Of a stretch of 64,000 nt of DNA, positions 46,801 to 58,681 are shown piece by piece. The stretch comes from Zygnema cylindricum. Taxonomy: Eukaryota > Streptophyta > Zygnematophyceae > Zygnematales > Zygnemataceae. The DNA lies in assembly GCA_037447655.1 (NCBI GenBank), contig JBBHKE010000080.1, positions 41,538-105,537 on the forward strand, written 5' to 3'. A program made the translations under genes and the position numbers. The notes under the pieces are model-generated. The model searched no databases and was not told the origin of the DNA. It was given only the letters and a program-made list of their open reading frames with translations. Each line of letters opens with the position of its first letter. Positions within the stretch are counted from its first letter, which is position 1.

Positions 46801-48060
46801 AATGTGTTGTGAATAACACCTCTTCACCAAGCTAAGAAAGATCCCTACTGTAGAGATAGAGTATGGGGATTGGAGAGTAGTTAGTACCGATCTAGTTGAT
46901 TTGGTAGATCTGATAGTCCTAGTAAAGGGTATAACTTATATACTCACCTTCTCAAATTTACTCTACATTCCTCAGCTGAGTAAAAATCTTGTCTCTACTT
47001 CTGTGCTAGATGATAAAGAATTTGATACCTTCACTAGAAAGGGAGTTTTTACAGCTAAGTATGGGGATGAAGTCTAGATCATACAGATAAAAGTAGCTAA
47101 CAAATGTTTAGGCTTAACTTGAGTAATGAAAAGATGAATCCTTACTATGTTGGTATCCCAAACTTGATGATATCGCATAAGCGGTTGGGGCATGTGCATT
47201 TTGATAGGATAAGGGAAATGAAGAAGCTTTGGGTAGTATAAAGGGTTCAGTTTGGGGTCAATGAAATGATGGATGATTGTAGTGGTTGTGCCCAAAGGAA
47301 GGCTCATAGACTTTTTTTCTCAAAACTGCCACATACAATGGTGAGAAAGTACTAGATCTGGTCCACACAGATATCTGGGGACCAGCAAAAGTACCTTTAG
47401 TCGGTAGAAAGAGGTATTTTATGACAATCACTGATGACTGGTCTAGATACTATAGAGTCTACTTCTTAGGAACAAATTCTGAAGCATCAACTTAATTCAA
47501 AGAATAGAAAGCCTGGAGTGAGAAGCTTCACGGAACCCCGATTAAAAGGATAAGGAGTGATAATAGAGGAGAATATACCTCTAACTAGTTTGAAGAATAC
47601 CTTAGGGATAGAGGTGTTCAGCATCAAAAATTGTACCTTATAATCTAGAACAGAATAGGGTAGCTGAGAGGTTGAACCGGACTCTAAGACATAGCGTATG
47701 TAGTATGCTGGCCGACAAAAATGTACGCAAAAGGTTTTGGGCCGAAGCCATGAACCGTGCTAACTACATTAAGAATAGAGTCTTTGCCTCAAATGTGAAT
47801 GGAATGAAAACTTATGAGAGATGGGTTGGAAGGAAACCAAATGTCTCTCACCTGAAAGTATTCGGTAGTCAAGTTTACAGTTTCGATACGGATAGGAAAA
47901 ATTGGAAATTAGATGCCAAAGGAAATCCTGGATATTTTGTGGGATATGATGAGGATGTCAAATGATATAGAGTCTATGGCTTAGAAAAACATGATATCAT
48001 TCTAGTAAAACACCTACTTGTCATGGATGAAGGGAAGTCATTTGATCCCTTCAAATAAAC
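46801..48060 (+). pseudogene. Element D protease end and integrase
   Basis: RKIPTVEIEYGDWR, PQLSKNLVSTSVLDD, then HKRLGHVHFDR, CSGCAQR, HTDIWGPAKVP, SDN.GEYTS, and the clean frame 47672-47965 (MNRTLRHSVCSMLADK…RWVGRKPNVSHLKVFGSQVYSFD…GYDEDVK). Many stops. The DDE residues are mostly recognisable, but the frame is broken. Confidence 0.8.
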
Positions 48061-48399
48061 CAAGAAAACAAGAAGCGGTTTTGAGTCCGAGAGTGAGGAG
48101 GACTCGGATCCTCTTGAAAATGACAAGAGTGAAAAAGTGGTTGCAGATTCAAGGGATATCAAAGATGGGGGGGTATGCCAAAATCTCCCCAAATCCGTAT
48201 ATACTCCAAGGAGACGGAGGAGGAGGAGGAGCCAAAACCCACTTCCATTGATAGCGGAGCCGATGAAACGGTTAAGAGGAACCCAAGACTTCTGTCTATT
48301 CCAACTTCGGACTTTGAGGGATGACAAAGAAGTAGCAAAAGGCTAAAGGAAAAACATACCACTCAGAAGGCAACTAAGTTGTCTCACCCTGGTGAGCCC

Positions 48400-49993
48400 C
48401 AGTCATACTCAGAAACAATGTACATTCCGGACTCAGAAACAATGTACATTCCGGAGAAAGACAGATGGGTTAGATCAATAAATGATGAGATGGCCTCCAT
48501 CATGGACGCAAATACTTGGAAAGGGTGGTGACTGTCTTCCCGTGGAGAAAACCAAGCTGGTGAAAATGGGTATTTAAAGCTGGCCCGAACCCAGATAATA
48601 CTATTGAAAAGATATAAGGCTCGGTTGGTAGCAAAATGATTCACCCAAAAAAAAGGGATAGACTATGAGGAGAATTTTGCTCCGGTGGTTCGGTTCCCAT
48701 CAGTAAGGATTCTCCTCAATCTAGTGGCAGCGGAAAACATGGAAATACACCAGACGGATATTAAGACCGCCTTCCTAAATGGTGAACTAGAGGAAGAAAC
48801 TTTTATGCGGCAGCCAAAGGGGTTTGTAGAGGAAGGAGTGGAGAGTAAAGTCTGCCGACTCATAAAGTCCTTATATGGACTGAATCAGGCTCCTAAACAA
48901 TGGAATAAAAGACTAGATGAGTTTCTCATTGGTCTAAGATATATTCGGATCACTTTTGACCATTCTATTTATATGTTTGAGGATGAGAATGGTGTTATTA
49001 TCATTGCAAATTATGTAGATGATCAATTGGTGTTATCTAAGCCTATGTAAAAGATCAATAAGTTGAAGAAAGATCTTAGAGGCAGATTTGACATAAAGGA
49101 TTTAGGGGAGGCAAGATACATTTTGGAAATTCAAATGGAAAGAGATAGGGGGAAAAAAATTATCAGACTTAGTCAAAAAAAAACTATAGGGAATATGCTT
49201 GAGAAATTCCAGATGGAAACGGCAAATAGTTGTACCAATCCCATAGACTTGAAAAAAGTAAGTGATGGGAGTATAAAAGGAGGGGGGATAATCTTAATTG
49301 ATCAGATGAGTCCAAAAGAGAGACTGTTTATAAAGTCTATTCCTGACACACAGGTTGTAAGAAGTTTAATTTACTATATGAACTATACTAGGTCGGACAT
49401 AACGGCAACAGTTGGAGATCTCAGTAAGAGTATTAATGATCAAGCCAGCCAAGAGTCATGAGGTATCTGGTGGGAATAAAGATGTATGGTTGCATTTAGG
49501 AGGGGAGCACACTGACATCACTACTTCGACTGATACCAATTATGGGGATGCACCTATGAAAAGATGCACTTTTGTGTATGTGTTGTACGTGGGAGAAGGT
49601 ACTTACTGTTGGAGTAGCAGGCAACAAAAGGTGGTTGCTCAGTCTACTATGGAGGCTTGGTACATGGCCTTTTGTTTTGTTGTGAAAGAGTTGATGTGGA
49701 TTAAATATTTATTGTAAGAACTGGGGTATATGAAGAAGGGAGTGCATGAAGTATTTTGTGATAATCAAGCTGCCATTGCAATTGCAGCCAATCCAAAACA
49801 TCATTTCAAGGCTAAGCATATGGATACAAGGTTAAGTTTTGTGAGGGAAAAGGTAGAAATTAAAATTGTGAATGTGGTGTACAGGGGTGATGGAGAAATG
49901 GTGGTTGATATGATGACAGAACCTGTGCCCTATCCTAAGCTTAAGTACTATAGAGAAAAATGTGGTTTAAAAGAGAAACTGAAATTATACTAG
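48400..49993 (+). pseudogene. Element D reverse transcriptase and RNase H
   Basis: 48685-49050 gives VRFPSVRILLNLVAAENMEIHQTDIKT-type RT with GLNQAPKQWNKR and YVDDQLVLSK; 49063-49461 continues KDLGEARYILEIQMERDRG and SLIYYMNYTRSDI. RNase H spans 49470-49993 (DAPMKRCT, STMEAWYMA, FCDNQAAIAIAANPKHHFKAKHMDT). A 25-bp tandem duplication (AGAAACAATGTACATTCCGG…) sits at about 48410-48458. Confidence 0.82.
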
Positions 49994-50006
49994 AAAAAAA
50001 AGGGAG

Positions 50007-51000
50007 TGTTGAAATCACTAGATTTAGGGGAGGTGTTTTCTAGTTCTTTTTTAGCTAAATTAGCTAAAAGAAAAAGCACAGGCACCCTGCCTCCCCCTTC
50101 TCTCTCTAGCCCCCATACTTATTTTAGTCACTTAAGGAGAGAGAGGGCGGTGGAGCCATGGCTACCCTAGCTCCTTAAGCAGGGCTATAGAGTGACCTAA
50201 AACACTCTCAACCAAAAACGTTGAGTACGGCAAGACTCGAACCTGCGACCGGCAAGGCGAGGCGTAGCCGTCAACCCTTACCAGTCTGTCATAGTAGTCC
50301 ATTAGGATACATAGGGTGTGATTGCTATTTAAAGAGTAACTAGGGCATTAATCCGATTAACGGAAATACTATTAGAAGACATAGAAACTAGTTGGATTTT
50401 ATAGAACGCACGAAACAAATATACCGCACATTTGTTTTGAACGGCTAGCATTAAAAGCCGATCTTGATTAGATGGCCCGCATCATCGCCGAGATCACGGA
50501 ATAGCGCCTTGGCGGTTTTTGGACGTGACATGACCTGGCGACACGTGGCAAGATATAATTGGGAGGCGGGAATTCCAGGGAGCATGCGGACGAGTCCGAA
50601 GGAGACAGGCCTCCACTCCATGGTCGTGTCGTACACAAGCCATACAGAAAGAACATCGGCCTTAGTACCATTCTGTATTGTACAATCTTCTAATTAGTTC
50701 TTACATCACTAAATAAGGGTTGTTAGAGGGGTTTATGACTTAGAGGATTGAGGATGTAGCCGCCTCTTTCCCGACAAGCTTGTATACATATTGGCATCTT
50801 TGCCACTTGATAATTAAACGTCTGGTTAGGCGTTCTCAGTGATTCTTTTTGTTGTGAACTCAAGGGAGTCCAGACTACACAGGGGTGCAGTCAGATTGTC
50901 TAGTTGCTTGCTTGGGTTGCAGTTGTTCTAGTTGTAGTGGGTTAGTGAAAAACTACCCAGAGGCTTCCTCAATTTTAGTCCAAATGGGGGACACAGATTT
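50007..51000 (+). repeat. 3' LTR of element D
   Basis: TGTTGAAATCACTAG preceded by the polypurine tract AAAAAAAAGGGAG. U3 hairpin near 50083-50165, antisense tRNA-like module near 50215-50300 with a fully paired T arm (GCAGG-TTCGAGT-CTTGC on the minus strand). Confidence 0.85.
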
Positions 51001-51004
51001 ATGC

Positions 51005-52217
51005 TGACGGACATCCCACGGGTGGTAATTGCGGAGTAACCCGTAAACATGCACCTTGGTTCGATAGTGTTCTTCGACGACTTCCACAAATGGCATGGCA
51101 TGAGGGTTTAGTTGTACGTAACCCATTTGGTTGTTCCCTAGGTCCTTCGTCCTCATGAATTTCTAAGTCGGGTGTGACGGCACGTCGGCGGGGATATAGA
51201 TAGGGTCACTAGATTTTCCTTTGTGCCACGTTGTTGGCCACACCAAAGGATCCCAATAATAGCGTTTGGCGAAGTTGAAGGTAGGGTTTGGATGTTGGGT
51301 GTCGATAAGGGGTGGGAAAAGGTAATCGAGAATTTCCTCTCTCTTCTCACTTTCCCCGTTCGTGTCCCCTTTTTCCCTTCCAAGGAGAAATACATCGTCT
51401 CCACTTGGGTGTTGTGCTTCCGCCTTCTTTTGCGAGCATTCTGAGGACCGCTTGTCTGCGGTGCTCCCCTTATTAGGGTCCCTTCTAACCTCCAGATCGG
51501 TGGCACGCTCCTCAATTAGCGAGGTGTTGGTTCCCGTTCCGGCTCCTCCACATCCGAAATCTCATGATCTTCCTCATCCTCTTGATCCCCTTCCAGGAGT
51601 GGGGTGTACTCGGGGTCTTATGATTTTTCTGACCCCTCTCCTCCCCTGGTCTCTCCTAGTCCTGGCTCGCTGCTGGCTGTCTCTACTTGTTCAAGAACTG
51701 CCTCTACCTCCCTCCTCTTGTCTGCCTCTACAATGACCTTCGCCGCCGCTAACAATCTATCCGGGCGGGGTACATCCGCCTGCCCTACCCGAACAAGTCT
51801 CCTCCTTTTCGGTGGTGGAGAGGACAGCGACGCCATGGATGTTGTTTTACAAGATAATTCCGGTAGTTCAAGGAGAGAAGGTAAGCTGGATGTGCAGAGC
51901 GAAACACTTTCCAAACCACTTCAATTAGGTGGTCTGCGAAGGTTGATGGCATCTTTAACCTCAAGGTTTAAGGGTTATACTGTTGGACTTCTCCAGCCGT
52001 CGCAGCGTGTGAGGGTATCGCAGCGTCCAACATTTGATAAACTGCGCTGCTGCAACGAAACCAAGGGTTCGTTGTCACCAATGTCCTGAAACACCACTAT
52101 GCCGTTGCGCTTGCGCTTTCCTGTCAGCGCAGTGATGGAGCTCCGATCCTTTGACGACACCGCGACTATGTTGCGCTTTGGTGGCTGCACAGCCATAGTG
52201 CTACGGTCCGTTGACAT
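51005..52217 (-). pseudogene. Unrecognised coding-like segment downstream of gypsy pol
   Basis: On the minus strand a long coding-like reading runs in the order 52217-51975 (MSTDRSTMAVQPPKRN…, 80 codons), 51914-51618 (98 codons, KRRRLVRVGQADVPRPDRL, acidic C-terminus), then after a frameshift about 51530-51005, with YYWDPLVWPTTWHKGK, IYIPADVPSHPT, one TAG, then MGYVQLNPHAMPFVEVVEEH and VHVYGLLRNYHPWDV. Only a single stop in the last ~170 codons argues for past selection. I do not recognise the product. It could be an extra ORF of the gypsy element, a gag of another element, or captured host sequence. Confidence 0.45.
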
Positions 52218-52413
52218 CGCCTTTCGTTTCCTCGCCGCGTCCCCAATATGATCGCTATAGTTGCGATACTGCGATTCGTTCCTTTATAGCGTCTGGTTCG
52301 ATTGCCCCTCCGGTGAAGCCGAGTGTCCGCACTCTGCGTAAACCGGCGCAGCAAGTCACGTGAATGCAGATCCTTCTCGTTCACCCAAGAGTGGTCTCGA
52401 CAATGTAGCCTTT

Positions 52414-53493
52414 CTAGCGCACCAAATATTGAGTGGAGGGAGAATTTCGAGAGCGCCGCGACTGAAAGATTTCCTCCACTTCGTACTCGTCTGATGTACC
52501 CTGAATGGGTGATAAAGGGGTATTCGGTCGTCGATTGGGAAAAATGGAATCGGGGTCGCAAAACGGTTTGAGAAGGGACACATGGAAGATATTATCGATA
52601 TGCCAATCTTTCGAGATATCCAACTTTTAGGCCACTTCTCCCACCTTTGACACAACAGTGAACGGGGGCATGAATCTCGGTGCCGATTTCTTGGAGAGGG
52701 CACCAGGTAAAGACAAGTTTGCCATATTAAGGCAATTTTTATCACCCACACTGAAGGCAATGTCTTTTCCGTGAGCTTCGACCTAGAACTGTTGACGATC
52801 TTTTACAAGCTTGAGTGCCTTCGCCGCCTTTTCTAGATTCTCGTGCAGCGCTTTGGCAAAATCTAGAGCCGCGCGTGTAGAGCAATCCGCTGCCAATAAA
52901 TTTTGGGGGAGGGTTGGCTTTCGTCCATTGAAGGAAAATGGCGTAGCATTCGTGGAAAAATGTACAACACTGTTGTACTCCACCTAAATTGTCGTCAAAT
53001 GAGTCACCTAATCCGTTTGGTGCACCAAGACATAAGCCCCTCAAAGCCTCTTCCAAAGTCCGATTCACCCTTTCGATCTGACCATTGGTCTGAGGGTGAT
53101 AAGCTATTGACATGGCCAATTGGGTTCCACACAGCTCGAACATACTTCTCCAAAAGTGGCTCACAAATTTTTGATCATAGTCGTTGACTATCCTCTTTGG
53201 GAGTCCGTGATGGCGGAATATCTCTCGAAATAATGAGTTTGCCACATCTCCCGCTGAGGCTGTGGTTTCGTGGGTAGGAAATAGGCCATTTTCGTCAAGT
53301 AATCCACGAAGACGAAGATGGAGTAATAGCCTTCCCGAGTCAATGGAAGAGCCACGATGAAATCCATTGAAATCGCCTCCCAAGGAATAGATGGTATCGG
53401 GAGGGGTTGTAACAGGCCTTGGTGATTCGAGTCCGATTTATTCCTATTACAAGAGTCACACGTCCGGTCATACTCCGCAACTTCTCGAGTCAT
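52414..53493 (-). pseudogene. Gypsy integrase and chromodomain (chromovirus-type)
   Basis: Minus strand 53493-53188: EYDRTCDSCNRNKSD (CC of the zinc site), GLLQPLPIPSIPWEAISMDFIVALP, VFVDYLTKMAYFLPT; then in another frame VANSLFREIFRHHGLPKRIVNDYDQKFVSHFWRSMFELCG, MSIAYHPQTNGQIERVNRTLE (DDE core) to about 53000. Near 52414-52560 a chromodomain-like tail reads YEVEEIFQSRRSRN…QYLVR then KGY after a stop. Chromodomains guide such elements to heterochromatin. Several frameshifts. Confidence 0.82.
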
Positions 53494-53627
53494 GTTTGGC
53501 CAGTAATACGCCTCCGCGAAACGTGCACTTGTTTAATCCCGAAATGTCCACTGAGCGGCTCGTCATGACTTAGTTTAAGTATCACATGGCGTAACTCTTG
53601 GTTTGTTGGAACGTAAAGTTTGGTTAT

Positions 53628-54988
53628 CTAACTCGGTCTGTACCGCCATATACCATTGGCGGTTCGAATAAATACCTTATATTTAATCAGTTCCTTGATA
53701 GTCTTGTATTCGTCGTATGCGGCCTTGATCCTACTTAACCATTGTTCGTCCAATTGTAACGTACTGGTCACTGCGCTGAGTTTCGAATCCTGCGCTTTGT
53801 CCGGCTCTGAGGTGTTCTTTTTCACAGGGCTTTTGTTTCCCTCCTTCAATGCTTGCGGTCGTTGCTCTGTCACTTGCGCAGCTATTCCGGGTCTCCTCGA
53901 CAGCGCATCTGCCCGGTTTGTCTTCCCCGGTTTATATTCAATAGCGAGTTTCAACCCGAAGGTCTGAAGAAACGTCATCCATCGCACCTGTTTCTTTGAC
54001 AACTTCGGTTGTGTTTGAAGATATTGTAGGGCACGGTGATCGGTGATTATCGTGATCCGCTTCCCTTGAACGTAACACTTTCATACTTCCAGTGCATTAA
54101 TAATTGCGATTGTCTCCTTTTCATGGGTGGCCCAGTTAAGTTCCGCTGCCTTTAGTTTCCGACTGTCGTAGGCAATAGGTTGAAGGCCTTTCCCTTGATC
54201 GTGCATAAGGATCGCTCTAATAGTCGTATCGCTAGCGTCGGTGATTATTGTCCAAGGTAACTCCAGGTCGGGGACAGCTAACACAGGGAGGGTAACCAAC
54301 CGCTCCTTCACTGTGTGAAAGGCTGCCTCTTGCGCCGTTTTCCACTTATAGGGCACGTCATTCTTGAGTAAGTTTGTTAGTGGTGCAACGATTTTTGCGA
54401 AACCTTCGACAAAACGGCGATAATAGGAGCATATTCCGAGAGAGATCCGCAACTCGGTAATGTTCGTCGGCTGCGGCCACTCCATCACTGCCGTGGTTTT
54501 ATTAGGATCCACTGCGATCCCGTACCGGCTGACCACATGACCCAAAAACTCAATTTTCTCTTTGAAAAAGTCACATTTACTCCTTTTTGCGTACAACTTA
54601 TTCTTCCAAAGGACTTGTAGGACCTTCCGTAGATGCTCCAAATGATCCTCCAACGTTCGGCTATACACCAAGATGTCATCAAGAAAAAGGATTACAAACG
54701 CGTCCAAATATTGCCGAAAGATAGAATTCATCAATTTCATAAAAGTTGTCGATGCGTTGGTCAATCTGAACGGCATAACCCGGAATTGGAAATGACCACA
54801 TCGAGTCTGAAATACCGTCTTTTCCACATCTTCCTCGGCAATTCTGATTTGGTGATAACCGGTTTGCAGGTCTATTTTCGAAAAATATTTAGCACCTCGT
54901 AGTCGATCCAACAATTTGTCTATCCTCGGTAGAGGGTACGCATTTTTCTTTGTTAACTTGTTTAGCGCTCCATAATCCACACACATAT
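53628..54988 (-). pseudogene. Gypsy reverse transcriptase and RNase H, 5' truncated
   Basis: Frame 54986-54081 (301 residues) begins within RT domain 1 (CVDYGALNKLTKKNAYPLPRID), then KIDLQTGYHQIRI, FRVMPFRLTNA, FLDDILVYS (intact catalytic motif), FLGHVVS, and RNase H TDASDTT…THEKETIAII. After one stop, 54002-53628 gives the connection domain (KKQVRWMTFLQTFGLKLAIEYKPGKTNRADALSRRPG). Gag and protease are absent; the copia E LTR starts at 54989. Confidence 0.88.
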
Positions 54989-56047
54989 TGTAGAATTTAA
55001 TGGTCTTTTTAAAGTAATTTTTAGGTCTGAATAGAAATAAGAAAGAAGCCGAGGCAGTCTATCTCTAACTTCTCTCTCCAACTCTAAAACTTGTCGCAGG
55101 CACTGAGAAATTGGAGAGGAAGCTAGAGCCATGGCTACCTAGGCTATCCAGAGGTTTACGGGATATAATTATTAGATTATTTATATTTAAGGATATGTTT
55201 ACTAAAATATGTAACCAACTCCAGGTTTTGATCCTGGAACCTGCAATAATCCGTCGGTAGCTGGTAGCTCTAACCGTTAGCTCTAGAGATAGTGTTACGT
55301 AATATAGGGTTTGATAATTATTTAAACATTTATACGTAGGTTAGTTCATTTAACTGAAATAGTTTTATGGGAGACATAGATCCAGCAATGTAAAAGTAAG
55401 GATTACGGTACAAATAAGAAACGAATACCGCGCATTTATTTCCTTACCGAAACAAATACCACGCATGTGTTTATTAAGGCCACGATTAAATGTGAATTTA
55501 ATCAGACGGCCGAAATTAAACACCGAGATCGCGGAAGGGAATTTCGGCGGTTTTTTAGCATAGCCACATCGGACAACACGTTGCGGAATGGCATTGGATC
55601 GCGGCATCTCCGAAGTTTAAGGGAGCGAATCCGGATATACCACGTGTCGACATTTAGGCCATGCCGTACAATGTTCGTACAAAAAGTACACCAGCAGCAG
55701 TACTTTTATGTACAGGGGAGTAATCTGCTTAGCTCCATACATCAGTAGATAGTCTGTGAGAGAGATAGGACTTATAAAAATTAGGAGATAGGACCCTCTC
55801 TCCCAGAGAGCTTCTGTATAAAAGGTCAACTTTGACCCTCCATAACTTACTGCTCAGGGGAGCAAATTCACAAATTTTTTTTGCTATCGGCTCAAGGGAG
55901 TCTTGCCTTTACAAAGGTGAATGTGGTCAGAGTCATTTTCTGCCATGGTGGAAGTTGTTTTTGCTGAAACACTAAAGGGTCAAAGTTATCCTAAAGGCTT
56001 CTTGGAAACTGTCCACTCTGTGGACTTATGGAGGTCTCAGGGTTACA
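54989..56047 (+). repeat. 5' LTR of element E
   Basis: 1059 bp, TGTAGAATTTAATGG … GGGTTACA. U3 hairpin near 55060-55145; antisense tRNA-like remnant near 55205-55290; TATAAAAGGTCAACTTTGACC at 55818-55837. Confidence 0.88.
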
Positions 56048-57000
56048 GGTTATGGGCCCACACTCTAGTGTACCAATCTTTAATGAACCTGGCTTCATAT
56101 ACTGGGAAAGTATGATAATAAGAGCTCTATGCGAAAAAACGTTTTGGGGGATAGTGAGTGGACAGTTGGGACGTCCATCAAGTCTTGGAATCACTCCAAG
56201 GTTTGGAGGAAGCAGATTCACCAAGAAAAATGATCCACCTTCAACGGAGGAAACAAAAGAAGGAGAGGTGGTGAACAAAGGAAAGGAGAAGGAGGCGACC
56301 ACACCAATAACAACCAGTTCGACATTCATGTCACCTATTCCAAGGAATAAGGAGAATGATACTGAAACCTGGGACTTCAATAATATGGCGGCAAAGCACT
56401 TGATCCTACGCCATCTCACCCAAGGACTTGCATGTCCTCATTTGCACGTTGAAAGGGCATCCGATCTTTGGATGGCTCTCCTAAAGATGTACCGAAGTGG
56501 TACGATTCAGCAACAACAGTTGGCTGATCAGAAAGTTTAGGAGTATGTATACAAAGGGGGAAACATGTTGGATTTTTGCAATGAGCTTGCTACACTCTTC
56601 ATGGAGCTAAAGAGTGCGGGAAAAGATTTTAGTGAAAAAGAAAAAGTTAATTGTTTACTGATGAAGTTACCCAATGAGTTCTAGGACATAGTCAACCGTG
56701 TGTAAGACTTGCCTAACTCAAGGTGGATATAGAACTCAGTGGTAGGGATGATTCTCGTTTGAGAGAATACGATTCAGATCCGAAGGGGAGGAAAGAGTGG
56801 CCAAGCCTTGGCAACTGCGACCGAATGGAGGAACAAGGATTCCCGGAAATCGGTCGAAAACTATAGGGGGAGGGAGCAAAAAAATCAGACCGACGAGTTC
56901 GAACCAAGGGCTCCCAAAGGGTAATGTCATTTTTGTAAGAAACCTGGGCACTATATGGCAGAGTGCACTAAGCTAACCAAGCTTCGGTTAAAGAAGGGGC
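56028..57000 (+). pseudogene. Element E gag
   Basis: The frame 56028-56540 (170 residues) starts in the LTR, crosses the primer site (LQVMGPHSSVPIFN), and has GFIYWESMIIRALCEKTFWGIVSG and NMAAKHLILRHLTQGLACPHLHVERASDLW. A stop follows LADQKV; then YVYKGGNMLDFCNEL…MKLPNEF and a CCHC knuckle CHFCKKPGHYMAEC near 56927-56968. Stops at 56538 and 56682 break it. Confidence 0.82.
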
Positions 57001-58681
57001 AGACCGGTAGTACCCCGAGGGGAAAGAAAAAGGCCCTTGTGACACTGGTACATGAGGCGGAATCCGAGGACGAGGACGATGAGCTCCTTTTAGATGAGGA
57101 GTTGGAGGCGAAAAACGAGATCAAAATTCCACGAAGGCATAAATGTGCTTACGGTGGATTGAAAGGTGAAGCGGGCTGGATTGTAGATTCACCTGCCTCC
57201 ATGCACATGTGTAAGGACAGGCACTTGTTCACTAAGACAAGAAAGATTCCCACCGTAGAGATAGAGTACGTGGATGGGAGGATAGTCACCACTACTCTTG
57301 TAGGATCGATAGATCTGAAAGTGTTAGTAAAAGGAAAGACATCCATATTAACATTCTCCGATGTATTGTTTATTCTGGAGCTGAACAAAAATCTTATCTC
57401 TACATCAGTATTAGATGATAAGGGTTTTTTCAGTAGCACTAGGAAAGGAGTTTTTACTGCTAGTTTTAGGAGGATGTCTATTTCATTGCTGAGAAAGGTA
57501 GCCATGGGATGTTTAGGCTGGTTTTAAGTAATGAAACGAAGAAACTTTATTATGCTGGTGTTCACGATATTATCATGTGGCATAAGAGGCTTGGGCATGT
57601 GAATGTAGACAAGTTAAAAGAGATGAAAAAGATGGGAGTGGTAGAAGGGATTAAGTTCAGTGAGAGTGATAATATAAGTGATTGTAGTGGATGTGCTCAC
57701 GGTAAAACACACAGATTACCCTTTCCTAAAACAACCACCTATAAGGGAGAAAAAATTCTAAATCTAGTACACACAGATATTTGGGGACCGGCTAAAGTGC
57801 CCTCACTAGGGGGGGAGAGATTTATGATGACTATCATTGATGATTGGTCTCGGTATTCCCGGGTGTATTTTTTGAAAAACAAGTCCGAAGCTCAGGATTG
57901 TTTTAGACAATATAAAGCATGGAGCGAAAAACTCCATGAAACTCCAATCAAGAGAGTAAGGAGTGACAATGGTGGAGAGTATACTTCTAACCAGTTTGAG
58001 GATTTTCTCAGGGAAGATGGGGTTCAACACCAAAAGACAGTTCCAGAAAATCCGGAACAGAATGGGGTAGCTGAAAGGTTAAATAGAACACTAAGTGATA
58101 GTGCTAGAAGTATGTTGTCAGATAAAAAGATAGGAAAACGGATTTGGGCAAAAGCAATGAACTATGCTAATTACCTCAAAAATAGAGTTCTTACATCAGC
58201 TATAAAAGATCAAACACCTTATGAGAGATGGACAGGCCGAAAACCAAACATATCTCACTTAAAGGTTTTCGGCAGTCAAGTATTCAGTCTAGATACAGAT
58301 TGGTCTAATTGGAAGCTAGATCCTAAAGGAAAACCGGGATACTTATTAGGATATGATGAGGATGTTAAAGGATATAGAGTTTATGATCTAAAAAGGGAAG
58401 ATATAATCTTAGTAAAGCTTCTAGTAGCTATGGATGAAGGAAAGTCCGTGGATCCCTTCAAGTATACAAAGTCAGTAAAAATCAGATTTGAGTCAGAAAA
58501 TTCCGATGACTTTGAACTTCCAAACTATCCAGGTTTTAGAGAAGATGATATTCTTGCAGGTACAAATCATATCGAAAAGAACTCGGCTGCGGAAACTTCA
58601 GTGACAACTCTACCCGAAGCGGAAGACGTGGTGGAAACTGATTCGGAATCAAGGGACAGGGGAGAAGCCGAGATTGATTGA
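56955..58681 (+). pseudogene. Element E protease and integrase
   Basis: 56955-57527 holds an acidic linker and the protease, whose motif reads DSPAS instead of DSGAS, then RKIPTVEIEY and LNKNLISTSVLDDKG. A frameshift leads to 57509-58681 (390 residues), an integrase almost without breaks: HKRLGHVNVDKL, CSGCAHGKTHRLPFPKT, HTDIWGPAKVPS, SDNGGEYTSNQF, NPEQNGVAERLNRTL, KVFGSQVFSLDTD, GYDEDVKGYRVYDL. Confidence 0.87.

Larger units (their letters stand above)
44632..51000 (+). mobile_element. Ty1/copia element D, full length, decayed
   Basis: 5' LTR 44632-45643, primer site 45644-45657, gag, PR, IN, RT and RH in order, polypurine tract 49994-50006, 3' LTR 50007 to about 51000. Same family as element A. 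Stops occur throughout. No 5-bp duplication is visible: GTCAC precedes the 5' LTR, but the right end is blurred (ACACAGATTTATGC instead of ACACAGAATTGCA). Confidence 0.88.

Noticed and set aside
51618-52089. Plus-strand 161-codon frame overlapping the unknown segment
   Set aside because: The minus-strand reading is the more protein-like and agrees in direction with the adjacent gypsy pol.
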